DNA of 64,000 bases, taken from the NCBI GenBank assembly GCA_032209605.1, contig JASFXZ010000053.1, positions 434,001 through 498,000 of the forward strand, in the 5' to 3' direction. This DNA comes from Mactromeris polynyma. Its lineage: Eukaryota; Mollusca; Bivalvia; Venerida; Mactridae. Both the position numbers and the translations under genes were made by a program. How positions within the stretch are numbered: position 1 is the first letter of the stretch; each line of letters starts with the position of its first letter. Under the pieces are notes generated by a model that searched no databases, was not told where the DNA came from, and saw only the letters and a list, made by a program, of their open reading frames with translations. Positions 14,344 to 25,455 of the stretch are shown piece by piece.

Positions 14344-14539
14344 AAAATACAATGCTGCTTTAATATTTACTGAACAAACTCAGTAACAATTGCATTTGTA
14401 AACATTAGACAACACAACCACATACGTTTTTACAGACCAGCCTCAGATAAGAGAAATTGTGGCTAGTGTTTACAGGTACAATGTAGTATTAAATAACAAA
14501 ATTTTAGATGTTTTCCTAATGTTCGAATGAGAAGATAAA

Positions 14540-14790
14540 ATATTGCCCTCTCTGTGCAAGGCAGCCCTTTTTTATGGCAAATTTGGGGCAGATATTGGGC
14601 CCCATTCCCCCCCGAAGAAAAAAATAATTTTTCCCATAGAGCTACTTCGAAAGAAAATTCCCCTTCAGCCTTATATACACCCAAATTTGGTGATTTATGA
14701 TGAAAATTTCCCCTATCAAAGGACCCACTGTACTTCACCAAAAACTGAAAAAAATGGCTTATTGTGGCATCCATGTAATTACCTCAAAGA
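14540..14790. repeat. Possible dispersed repeat fragment
   Basis: Text such as GGGGCAGATATTGGGCCCCA and AAAATTCCCCTTCAGCC resembles an interspersed element. Overlapping frames on both strands (83 and 103 codons) have no recognisable product. Confidence 0.25.
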
Positions 14791-15270
14791 CTGAACCCAG
14801 CATGATAGTAATTAAGTTTACTTTTGTTTGTGTCAGTTCCATAAAATACAAATCATTCCATGTATAAGCCTAAACAGCTCTCAATGTGAATATTTGATAC
14901 AATGAGTCAGATAAAAGCTGACAGATGGATACATCATTTATGCACTTATCGATGATTCAAGTGTTTAACTATTGATAAAGAAATAATATAATTATGAGTT
15001 AACTTTCAAACTTACCTTCAAGTTAATGATACGGCAATAAAATGTCCATGTGAAGTAATTGGAATGTGTTTATAAATGACAATCTTTTATTTCATCTAAT
15101 CTTACAGTAAACAGAATATCAACCATTGCCCATATATTATATCCATTTGTTTGTACGGAGAGTAAATAAAAGCTATAAACCTGTCACACCCAGGATATTG
15201 TTTTAAATGCATTCCATATATCCTGACTAAATGGTCCTTAACAAAATATGATTCAAGAAACAAAATATTT

Positions 15271-15556
15271 TTCGGCACAGCCGTACTTGAACATGGTTTT
15301 GCTATTTGCATATCAGTGTTGTGTAAACCAATCAAATTGTACTTTAACCACCAAGGCAATTTCTCTTCAACGGAACGTTTGTAACCTTGATGCAGAATGG
15401 TTAAACTTTCGATAAAGGGTACCTTACCTTACCGAAATCCATTTTGGATCTGAAGTGACCAGCAATCGTAACATCTCGGCATTTTTTGATGTTGCACAAC
15501 AAATCTTAATCTTCAAATTGCGCCGACCATCTTTTTTCAAGATATTTCTTGTTTAA
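15271..15556 (-). mobile_element. TCGGCGCA-ended MITE, copy 2
   Basis: Reverse orientation: TTCGGCACAGCCGTAC at the left, AAATTGCGCCGACCATC and the AAGATATTTCTTGTT leader at the right. Faces copy 1 about 930 bp away. Confidence 0.7.
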
Positions 15557-16108
15557 ATGTAGATACAAAATGTAGTCTTTTTTTATCAAAATATGATTAT
15601 TATAATATTGAAAAAATGACATGTTAATACCTTAATACAGACATACACTAAAACACTGCCATACGATGTTTCTTAAAAGTTTCTTTGAACTGCTAGAGAA
15701 GAGTTCAATATAGATATTTCCTTTACTAGTGCTTTCTCAGCGGGTAGGTCCGGATAGTGAGTACCAGCATTGGCCACTTGTACCTGTGGTTTCTGGGAAT
15801 CTTGTACGGAGAGAGACAATGCAGTGTTGTATACTACATCTGTTTAAATGCATTTATTACCAATTTTCTCATATTTATACCTAACCATATTCTGATAAAT
15901 CAAATGATAAGATCAAATGGAGCCATGTGTTATGTTATATGCAAGTTTAAACCAGGAAGTTCTGGCGCACATACATCACCCAACTCCCAGTATGTGCTTA
16001 AAAGAACCAAAAATCTATATTATAAAAAGACAATATATAGATGGAGTTGGTTACCATGGAAACATAACTTACTGGTTCCTCCACTATGACTGACTGGATG
16101 TTGCTTAC

Positions 16109-16214
16109 AGGTACAATAATTGGAAACTGTACAGGCTGAAGTGGTTGAATAAAGGCATGTAGTTTACTTTCTGATACACTATCGTGTGGTAACACTTCTT
16201 GTGTTCTCTTCTGT
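16109..16214 (-). CDS. Candidate exon of an unidentified minus-strand gene (b)
   Basis: The strong acceptor TTACCTTGCAG and donor GTAAGC flank 106 nt reading QKRTQEVLPHDSVSESKLHA, then FIQPLQPVQFPIIVP. It enters with one base and leaves in phase 0. Composition is protein-like; no family recognised. It is the best of the candidate exons between 0.9 and 18 kb. Confidence 0.4.
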
Positions 16215-17246
16215 CTGCAAGGTAAATCATAGCAATTATAATAAATATTCATGTAGAATACCTTAAATCGTGACATATCGTCGCCTTTATTCCAGATCCC
16301 CATAACTTGTTTTTTCGTCTTTTTGAGAAAAACAACTTTAAAGTTTTACCCTCCTGTTACAGTTTGGTTACATACAGGCTTATGGAATTGCATTTTATTT
16401 AAGTTATGTGCATTCCAGAACTATATAGGTAGTACAGATAGAGAGCTGGGAAAGACTTAAAACCACCCAAAACTGAGTTACTGTTCTGGAAATAAGGCAA
16501 CAATATGTTTTCACTCAAGTAATAGTTAATTATCTATAGTGTTGCCCCATAGTATAACTGAGATGTGTTTTTTAGAGGTAGGTAAAATTGAATTCTACCT
16601 AGCGCTACACAGGGAACGTAGTGGCACCGTTTCTTAAACGTACGAAAAGTAGTCCCTATCTTTAGATAGGTAGTGTAGTCCAACACTGCTAGCTTTGCTA
16701 ATCCAAATAGGGTCCATGAAGAACAAAGTCGGTTGGTCTGATGGATGCCACCTTGTTGCTAGCAAAGCGTTCAAGCATTTTTAGACAAATATCTCTACTA
16801 CTATAGCTAACTTTCCTCGCTTACTTCATCTAAATAATGCACCTCAAGGCATAAATAATAACAATACATTTGTATAAAAGTAACAACAGTAACCTTGACC
16901 TGAAAACTCCATCCACAAACTCAACCTGGGTAAGCCATTCAAGCTATTGTACAAATATTCAAGGATGCTCCAATGTTAATGACGATAAATTGCAAAACAA
17001 TTCCAGCAGAGTTTATTTCCACTTTCACTGATATGGTTAGAATCATCATTGATGATACATGTACATGTGCCCAAATAAATGCTGTATTGTGCAGTATACT
17101 GAACTACTAAATGACCAATTATAAATATTGAGTCAAGTGTATTGATTTCTTCCTGGGAATGAAATATTTTAATGTAGTATACTTATATTAATATTATTTA
17201 TAACACAAAGCACTGCGACATACCACAATTGCTGTAAGACTTATAT

Positions 17247-17326
17247 TTCGAGGGTTCAGCGCGAGACTATCCTAACTCCTATGTATTTATATAGGAGTTA
17301 GTATAGTCTTGCACTTAACCCTCGAA
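17247..17326. repeat. 80-bp near-perfect palindrome
   Basis: TTCGAGGGTTCAGCGCGAGA and its imperfect reverse complement flank CTAACTCCTAT / ATAGGAGTTAG around an 8-bp centre. It would fold into a hairpin and is probably a small foldback element. Confidence 0.7.
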
Positions 17327-17498
17327 TTTTGTGGTTTTAAAAATATACAACAAAATGATAAACACATATAAAATCACATCAGTTACGCTATAAAATACAC
17401 ACAAACAGTAGACAATATTATTTTACCACCACCATATTATATACAAGGGCAGACAATTCCCACAAACACTTACACGAAATATAAACACAATTGTCTAC

Positions 17499-17553
17499 CT
17501 TTGTCTCTCATTATCCAGACAGAGCAACAACTTATTCATGGTTGATCCCGAAC
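17499..17553 (-). CDS. Candidate exon of an unidentified minus-strand gene (a)
   Basis: The acceptor TATTTCCTAAG precedes a frame reading SGSTMNKLLLCLDNERQ; the donor is GTAGAC. It leaves phase 2, and its AG joins the A of the next candidate at 16214 to give Arg in an open frame. The ATG at 17539 could be a start, or the exon could be internal. Product unknown. Confidence 0.35.
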
Positions 17554-17827
17554 CTTAGGAAATACAAAAGTCAGAAATAATACCTTTCAGAGTTCACAAG
17601 TTGAGGATTTGGTGAAAAACTATGATTATTCAGTTATAATAAAGAAAGCAGTTACCATAGTTTCACGCCGATTGCTCAAAATGAGATCAGTTAAAGCCAA
17701 AGTCTACAATTTATTCCCTTTTTGTTTATGACAAAATTTCGTAGCAAGAATTACTGTTGAATGCCATTATATAGGTCTACAAACTTATTAAGATTAAACA
17801 ACTAGGAACCTGAACTAACGAATTGGG

Positions 17828-17868
17828 AGGGGCACTGGTCGAGGGGTAGAGCGCCTGACTCCTGAAAA
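17828..17868 (+). mobile_element. tRNA-like SINE head fragment
   Basis: GGGGCACTGGTCGAGGGGTA followed by GAGCGCCTGACTCCTG, cut off after the anticodon region. Related to 60052-60125. Confidence 0.35.
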
Positions 17869-18997
17869 CTTGATGACCATTAACTGTTTCATGAAACAAT
17901 GTATCGTTTTCTTACACAAGTAAAACATTTCAAAAGAGGAAACTGCCATTTTCGAGACTAACTAGTACTTTAAACCGAGGGGCTTTCAGAATTGTTCCCA
18001 GACAAGAAGTGATAACAATACATTGTGATAAAGTTACAATAATCAATAGGTTATGACACTAAGACAGATTTATGGAAGTCATTTACAACATGGGAGATAG
18101 CCTAGATAAACCTTTTTGTAGTATTGATATGTTTTTTTCTATACGCAATATTTCACACTATATTGAAGGAGCAGTTTGATCGAACAACAAACTTTAACAA
18201 ATATTCATTCAGTAGCACAAGGTAAACAAACTGAAGGTTTGGTGAAAACCAACGTATCTCAGTGTTGATAATGAAGCGGATAGAATAGTTTGGCACCAAA
18301 TCTTTCATGTATGATAATAAATATAGAGTTTTAAAGACTGCATAACAATGATCATACATAACTGAGTGTTTACCTATAGACTATTAAATCACAAAGTTAG
18401 ATACCGGGTACTATTATTCATGATTATCTATTTTACTCAGGATGGCACAATGCTATCTGCTTTTTGTGTGGTCTTACCCACAAATTTAGGGGTGGTTTGT
18501 CGGGATTCATTTGACCCTGAAGTTGATCCTCGGAACCCTGAAATTTCCAAAGAGCCACACTTTGACCCTCAGGATTCTGGTTGAAGTGTCAATTATAATT
18601 TCTCTAAATTATAGGTTAATAGGTAAAATCCAGTCCAAAATTATCAAAATGACCGTTGAGATTCAGCACAGTTAGTGGAACTCCTGCTAATATGGTATGT
18701 GTTATATTTTTAGTAGATATATAGAGATAAACGTTCCTGCTTGGAATAATGAAATAAATTTGAGTAAGCTGAGATGGCTAAGGTTCTGAAAACAAATAAT
18801 TTTATGAACGGCCTGAATATGATTTTGCTATCTACAAGGCAAACTGCAAAATACCTCCATTTTATCATTATAGATCAATACATAAAACAAATACTTAAAT
18901 ATCAAACACTCATTGATGTAATACATAAATACCTACATCAAGTCATTTTAACCAAGGCAATTCCAATAGTTTATCAAATACCCTGTCATCAATGATA

Positions 18998-19385
18998 AAC
19001 ATAGACAGAGTTCCTTATCTAAGTCAGTGTTAAATGGCCAACTTGAACAATCTTATTATACAACTTCAAAATACCGTAAAATTTAATGTAACTTCTGAAA
19101 CAATTATTTTCATGTCCTCATGAATTCAGGCCAGCTTGACTGCTGCATTATAACTATATAAAATACAGCATCATTCAAGTACTAGCAACATACATATATA
19201 TGTATATATATATATGTTTGTCATGTTCAGACATACCCTTCATATACTCTGCACCTTCTCCTGTGCAGCCCTAATCTCTTTTCAACAACACTATCAATTT
19301 TTCCAGTAGTTAGAATTTACTATCAATTCAACTTCTCTACAGGAATAACCTCTTAACAACAGCGGAAATGTGCATCTCCCAAAAG
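18998..19385. repeat. Duplicated block shared with 60162-60790 (copy 1)
   Basis: Shares GAGTTCCTTATCTAAGTCAG, TGTTTGTCATGTTCAGACAT and CAGGAATAACCTCTTAACAA with 60162-60790 in the same order. It lacks the MITE present in the other copy, and so shows an empty site. Confidence 0.75.
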
Positions 19386-19784
19386 GTATTGCTCTAGAGA
19401 CGATGAACTGTAAAAATTAACTGTTGTCTATTTATACGGATAGCTTTTACTGTCCAATTTAATTAAACATCCTTACACTATTTGAATCTCCGTGTTTCTG
19501 TAGTATTCTGTAGTTTATTGGTGTCATCAGTCATAATAACAAATATTTGATGAAAAGACCCAAAATGAAGCTGAACACTTAATTTGCATTTATATAAACA
19601 GTTTTTTTATCCTTAAGTAAATCTCTGTCTCATTTGTAATATATTTTTTGAAATAATATTTCTCACAGTCAGTTTTTATACTCCATCAACTACTTCTTCA
19701 GCTTAACTTTAAAAGCATAAATATCACATGAAATTTGATTGGGCCATATTTTCCTATACTTATTTAATAAATAATTTACCTCAC

Positions 19785-19819
19785 CTTTTCTTCCTTGCAT
19801 TGGCTTTGATCCTTTTCAT
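19785..19819 (-). CDS. Candidate small first exon MKRIKANARKKR
   Basis: ATG at 19819 followed by basic codons up to the donor GTGAGG, phase 2. All upstream frames are closed, so it would be a first coding exon. It cannot be joined in frame to the 17.5-kb candidate directly. Weak. Confidence 0.15.
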
Positions 19820-19994
19820 TTTATAAAACATCCATCATAAAGGACAGTAACTCCTACAGGTAAAGTTGCCATATTTTACTCACTGCTAACTGAAAGAAAT
19901 CTGAAATAGATTTTGTTTGCAAAATGAGCATTCAGAATAATTTAAACAAATACAGGGGAAACTAGCATTATTACTGAAACTGATTACATTTCCA

Positions 19995-20218
19995 ACCCCA
20001 CAATATAACTCCCCACCCCCACAATATAACTCCCCACCCCCACAATATAACTCCCTGCCCCCACAATATAACTCCCCGCCTCCACGATATAACTCCCCGC
20101 ACCCACAATATAACTCCCCACCACCACGATATAACTCCCCGCCCTCACAATATAACTCCCTGCCCCCCAATATAACTCCCCGCCCCAACGATATAACTCC
20201 CCGCTCCCACGATATAAC
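19995..20218. repeat. 21-bp minisatellite, ATATAACTCCCC type
   Basis: About 11 units of C(A/G)ATATAACTCCCC(A/G)CCCC with period 21. Because 21 is a multiple of 3, it creates Gly-rich frames of 112 and 78 codons on the minus strand that are not genes. Confidence 0.9.
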
Positions 20219-20339
20219 ACTCATAGGAAACAGGGGTCATTTATCTACATTGCTTGGGTAGATCCTGAAAATATTGGCACACACTTCCACACTTAAAATT
20301 CATCATGTACATATATTGAGTTACATTGGAATTCTTTGG

Positions 20340-20366
20340 ACAGACAGACAGACAGACAGACGGACA
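20340..20366. repeat. CAGA microsatellite
   Basis: ACAGACAGACAGACAGACGG, a short tetranucleotide run. Confidence 0.7.
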
Positions 20367-21501
20367 GATCCCCTGACCATAAAACGACCCCAGTTTACCT
20401 TTTTTAATCTTCACTGGTGGCTGGGTTTAAGCATCAATGGTTGTGGAAAATTCATTTTGGGAATATAACATATATTACAAGAAAATCATACCATCATCAT
20501 TGCTAGTGGTAGATGGTATACTAAGAGGTATATCAAGAATTAATGCACCATTATCAAGGGCTCAACAATTTGTTGCATAATATACATTTTGCAATAAAAT
20601 AATGAAATACAAGAGCTTGAAAGGGCAGCTTGAGAACCATTTCTCAAACCAAGGTCCATTCATATTTGATTTTTACAGCTCAAACATAATAATTTAATGA
20701 GATTTCATATTATAGCAGTATGTTTTTACAAAATTCTTAGCTCATTTAGTACTGATAAACAAAACCAACCCAAGTTTCATTTGTGAACCAGGTACATCTG
20801 CAATGATAAATTAGATGAATTTTAATAGATGTAGTATAATAAATTATGTCATGAATACAACACCATACCTTACAATTCAACATACATGTAGTTGTCCATC
20901 CTGTTTAAGCAGCAGTAAAAAATCTTGTGGACTAATCCTGATGTTCAATTCAAAAATAAATTTTCAACAGATTTATGGTCTTGTGAAAAACTACACACAA
21001 AGAGTCATGCATATGTCACCATGTATTATCTAACTTAAATTGAACTCTGTGCATCTACATGTTTGTGTACAGGAGATCTTACATTCCATATTTGAAAAAT
21101 ATGACAGTTTAAAAATAGATAAGACTAATCACCACTAACTAGGTATACTTCGAATTCATCAACTTGGTAAACTATTGGTTTAATAATAATCCCTGTCAAA
21201 GAAGATATACTATACTTAGCTGCTTTATTGTCAGTGATAAGGCTGATCCAATTTATATATTTGTTTCACTGTCCTTCAAAATATGAAATGTAGGTTTCAT
21301 CTATACATATATGCAGGCCATGTCAGTCAAGTAAATTGATTAAAACCTGTAAATGCATTAAAGTTTAAGGCTTTACAAAATACAATTTAATTAAGTTTCC
21401 ATTAATTTTGAAACACATGGAATAGCATCATTCAACTTAACACGAGATTGTAACAAGGTTATCTTCCTTTTATATCTGTAGTGATGTGGGGTTAGACGGC
21501 C

Positions 21502-21571
21502 GCCCGGTTAGCTCAGTCGGTAGAGCCCCAGTGTTTAGGGGGTCGAGGGTTCAAGCCCCACATCGGGCGCA
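21502..21571 (+). repeat. tRNA-like sequence, copy 1
   Basis: GCCCGGTTAGCTCAGTCGGT starts a cloverleaf: acceptor GCCCGGT pairs with ATCGGGC, the D stem GCTC pairs with GAGC, and a B box GGTTCAAGCC is present. The anticodon loop GTGTTTA would give GTT, but position 37 is T and the anticodon stem is poor. A second, more broken copy lies 180 bp downstream, so this is more likely SINE or pseudo-tRNA than a functional gene. Confidence 0.45.
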
Positions 21572-21682
21572 CTTTTTCCCCTTGATTTACTATAATGGTG
21601 TCAGCGGTGTTTGACGGCCCACAGTGGTTGAGCCTCAAATGCCGGAAGGGGGAGGAGTGTAGTGATGTTGGGTTAAACGCCC

Positions 21683-21760
21683 GCCCGGTTAGCTCAGTCG
21701 GTAGAGGCCCGAACTAGTGTTTAGGGGGTCGTGGGTTCGAGCCGCACATCGTCCGCACTT
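21683..21760 (+). repeat. tRNA-like sequence, copy 2 (degenerate)
   Basis: The same head as 21502-21571 with about 8 extra bases in the anticodon region and mismatches in the acceptor stem (ATCGTCCGC). It is preceded by the same GTGATGT(G/T)GGGTTA leader, so the pair is a tandem duplication of about 180 bp. Confidence 0.45.
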
Positions 21761-21786
21761 TTCCCCCTTTACTTATATATCTCCCT

Positions 21787-23990
21787 TCTAGCCAAGGTCA
21801 TTGTGTAATTTTTTTACCGCTCGAAGCACCCAGGAGTTCGAAGGGGTAAATTCTAGCAACTGTAAAACGCCCGATCAGAAAATCAATCACCTTGATGTGT
21901 GATTTATTAATCAATGAGCGACTTTCTGAAACTGAAAGGTAAGTCAAACCTTGTCAACGAATCGCGTTGAAAGGTATGGTGGAAAGGCTACGTCTTTGTA
22001 ATGGTTAAATTATCAATGTTAACACATATGTTTCATCTGAGATTACCCTTATTGTTGTTTTCGTTGTTATTTCTGGTTATCTATTCGTAAATACAGCAAA
22101 ATAACATATTTCATGAAACAGTTGCAGACAACGCGGCCTGGCTAAATACCGTCTTCAACGTGTTTTTTTTCTAAAACTCACAGCGCTTATCTCCCCTAGC
22201 GGTACATTTGCTCTACTTTGTAAAGGGAGACCACTGTGTTTGGGATAAATGATTTCTCCGTCGTAATGGTCTCCCTTCACACAGTTTAGCAAGATGTGAA
22301 TCATAATTATGAATTGCACGAATTGGGAACTGATACATTTCTTTGAATAATATCAAATGCGATTAGTTTTGACTCATTATGTTTTGGAAGCTGTCTATAA
22401 TTTGGCAAGTACAAATTCCGGCGAGCCTCTGATATATACGTTGGAAATCAATGAACATATAAGTGTTAGGTTAGCTAGCTGGTAAAAAGAATTTAAAACT
22501 CCAGTATTTTCACTGAAAGTTCCATGGCTGTAATTCGCTGTGTGGTTATTACTTCTTTTTTGTGCTTTGAATGTACACTGAATGCCAAAATTGAGTTCCC
22601 AACGTCACGTCTTTTTTTGATACGATAATTCTAGATATATTCTTTCATTGACGTTGTCGACTTACCAGTTGTTACTAATATCTTGAAACAGAAAGTATGA
22701 GCTTTCTAACTATATTTAATCTGACAAGTAATGTCACATAGCGACTGTAAGTAGTGTTATGAAGTAGTCTCTCGGATTTCCAGCAACACTTCTTAAAAAT
22801 TAGCCTAGTATTTTTTATGTGAATAGTTTGAGCTCCCACCATATATTTTATAAGTTATTAAGGTCGGGTTTTAAGGATGACGAGCATGAAATTCTAATGT
22901 TGTTATAAGGTTTCCAATTATTTGCTAGTTTTGAGCCATGACATAGGACATTGTCTTCCTGAAGATCCAACTGCTATTTGCAAAATATCTAGCTCATGCA
23001 GGCCACACATTTTTATCACAAGTTTGAATAAATTAATCACTGTTCATATTTCCATTCATAGAAATAAGGATACTTACTCCAATTCATAGCAGTAGCCTTA
23101 AATTAACGTTCAAAATTGCGCCCTGTGACGTCGTTTTCGCTTCCATCCAGTTCGGAACGTTTTTGATCTCTAACTTATCATTGGATTTATGTTCGTTATG
23201 AAGAATTGAACGTATTCGCCGGTTTATTACCGCCCCGTTATTTAGCTATTTTTTATCGTGTGATTATCACTCTTGTCTACCCTTACAATCGTTTATTTTA
23301 CCCTCACTGTCGATTCTTTGCCACGCGTGCCGTCGTTACATCTCGCGGAATTATTCTGTTGTCGCGTCACCAAGGATGACGTGCGTAGCATCAGTTTCCA
23401 TACATACTCGACTCATTAATCCTACGAAGTATCATTACAATCGAGCATGTATTTATAGAATTATTTACTCTCAAACATACTGGTACTCTAGAACGGCCTA
23501 TTGTTGCGAGCTGTCTTGACCTGCCTTTTGATCTTTTCCATCCATTGAACCCCCCCCCCTTACTGTTTGTCCTCTTTGATTCTCCTAGTTATTCCTTATG
23601 GTCTGCCAGGCCATTCCTTGCGCCTCTTTTCCCTAATGTAAATAATCTTTAACGTCATTAAGTGCCTTATGTTTTATGAATTGTTGTTTTCCCGGAGGTC
23701 TGTGTGGGGAGGCACTGTCTTATGTATGTGGCGTTCCCTGTAGCAACTTATTCTTTCTCTTCTAATATCATTTATGTTTTGTGCACATATTACTAGCGTT
23801 ATTGAACCGTAGTCTAGAAGTAAAACACCTGGTCTTGTCTAATTATATAATTTTGTGTAACTTGTTGCTTTATGTTGCTGACACTGAATGGAGCTAGGAT
23901 TTTGTATCGAAACCTTTTAATGGAGCTTATATTAGTCTCTGGAATAGATGAGTGGAAAACAAATTTTTGATACAGCATGTGATGCATGCT
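21787..23990. repeat. 2.2-kb duplicated unit, copy 1
   Basis: From TCTAGCCAAGGTCATTG to past AATAGATGAGTGG this is almost identical to 61857-64000, with scattered substitutions and small indels (about 20 bp net). It contains CpG-rich sequence at 23110-23420 and a module at 23527-23752 that also occurs elsewhere. No coding frame. Copy 1 extends at least to 23990, where copy 2 is cut by the window end. Confidence 0.9.
23110..23420. promoter_or_regulatory. CpG-rich promoter-like sequence in duplicated unit, copy 1
   Basis: Many CpGs against an AT-rich background, with CRE-like TGACGTCG and TGACGTGCG. On the minus strand a good donor, TTGGA|GTAAGTATCC, lies at about 23088. This would fit a first noncoding exon and its promoter. 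No coding exon is identified. The same layout is at 63160-63470. Confidence 0.3.
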
Positions 23991-24385
23991 CACCATTGTG
24001 TCACATGCTGTCACTGATGTTCAGAGATTTTAATAGTGTCATTTTAGTCATTTTCCACTCGGGCCATATCTTACTATAGCTATTGCTACTATTCCTTATG
24101 TACCAGGTTATATAGTGGATCTAAAGCTATAGTATGACAGGACCCGTGATTTTCCGTGTGTCTTTTTCTGATGTTGCCATTTTTTTGGCTGTCACAAAAG
24201 TTATATGTAAATTTTAGGAATGCCTTGTTTGATCACATTGCACTCGGCCAAATCGGATTACTTCGCTATTTGACCGACTAAGACGATGCATTTCGAGTGT
24301 GTAACTGAAACGTCCGGAGTGTTCCGAAAAGTACAAAAAGAAATAAAATTTTAGCGAGACTAATCTATTCAAGGCAAATATAATA

Positions 24386-24888
24386 AATTCAATGTATGAT
24401 ACAATAAAACAATTAATTAACACTGAGTGTAAAATGCAAGGTGAGCATGAACTCAATTAGTCACAGAAGGCATAAAGGCAACCAAATAATTCAAAGTATG
24501 ATACAATAAAAACAATTAATTAACACTGAGTGTAAAATGCAAGGTGAGCATGAACTCATTTAGTCACAACAGAAGGCAACCAAATAATTCAATGTTTGAT
24601 ACAATAAAAACAATTAATTAACACTGAGTGTAAAAGGCAAGGTGAGCCTGAACTCATTTAGTCACAACAGAAGGCATGAAGGCAACCAAATAATTCAATG
24701 TTTGATACAATAAAAACAATTAATTAACACTAAGTGTAAAAGGCAAGGTGAGCCTGAACTCAGTTAGTCACAACAGAAGGCATGAAGGCAACCAAATAAT
24801 TCAAAGTATGATACAATAAAAACAATTAATTAACACTAAGTGTAAAAGGCAAGGTGAGCCTGAACTCAGTTAGTCACAACAGAAGGAA
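24386..24888. repeat. About 100-bp tandem repeat, 5 copies
   Basis: Units start at 24386, 24488, 24586, 24692 and 24798 with AATTCAA(T/A)GT(A/T)TGATAC, then AATTAATTAACACT(G/A)AGTG and GGTGAGC(A/C)TGAACTCA. Lengths are 98-106 bp because of small indels. Confidence 0.9.
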
Positions 24889-25455
24889 TGTATAGTCAAC
24901 TACCACAGATATAACAACATAAAGAATGTATAGTCAACTACCACAGATATAACAACAGAAGGAATGTATAGTCAACTACCACATATATAACAACAGAAGG
25001 AATGTATAGTCAACTACCACAGATATAACAACAGAAGGAATGTATAGTCAACTACCACAGATATAACAACAGAAGGAATGTATAGTCAACTACCACATAT
25101 ATAACAACAGAAGGAATGTATAGTCAACTACCACATATATAACAACAGAAGGAATGTAGAGTCAACTACCACAGATATAACAACAGAAGGAATGTATAGT
25201 CAACTACCACAGATATAACAACATAAAGAATGTATAGTCAACTACCACAGATATAACAACAGAAGGAATGTATAGTCAACTACCACAGATATAACAACAG
25301 AAGGAATGTATAGTCAACTACCACATATATAACAACAGAAGGAATGTAGAGTCAACTACCACAGAAATAACAACAGAGGGAATGTATAGTCAACTACCAC
25401 AGATATAACAACAGAAGGAATGTATAGTCAACTACCACAGATATAACAACATATA
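24883..25455. repeat. 38-bp minisatellite, 15 copies
   Basis: GGAATGTATAGTCAACTACC then ACAGATATAACAACAGAA, very uniform. Follows the 100-bp array with no gap; the two share only CAACAGAAGG at the join. Confidence 0.9.

Noticed and set aside
18366..18584. 72-codon plus-strand frame with DPEVDPRNPEISKEPHFDPQ
   Set aside because: No splice partner or family; the next stretch (18600-18690) matches a dispersed repeat also seen near 1320-1400.
24883..25455. CRISPR array
   Set aside because: Units are directly adjacent with no unique spacers, and the genome is eukaryotic; it is a minisatellite.
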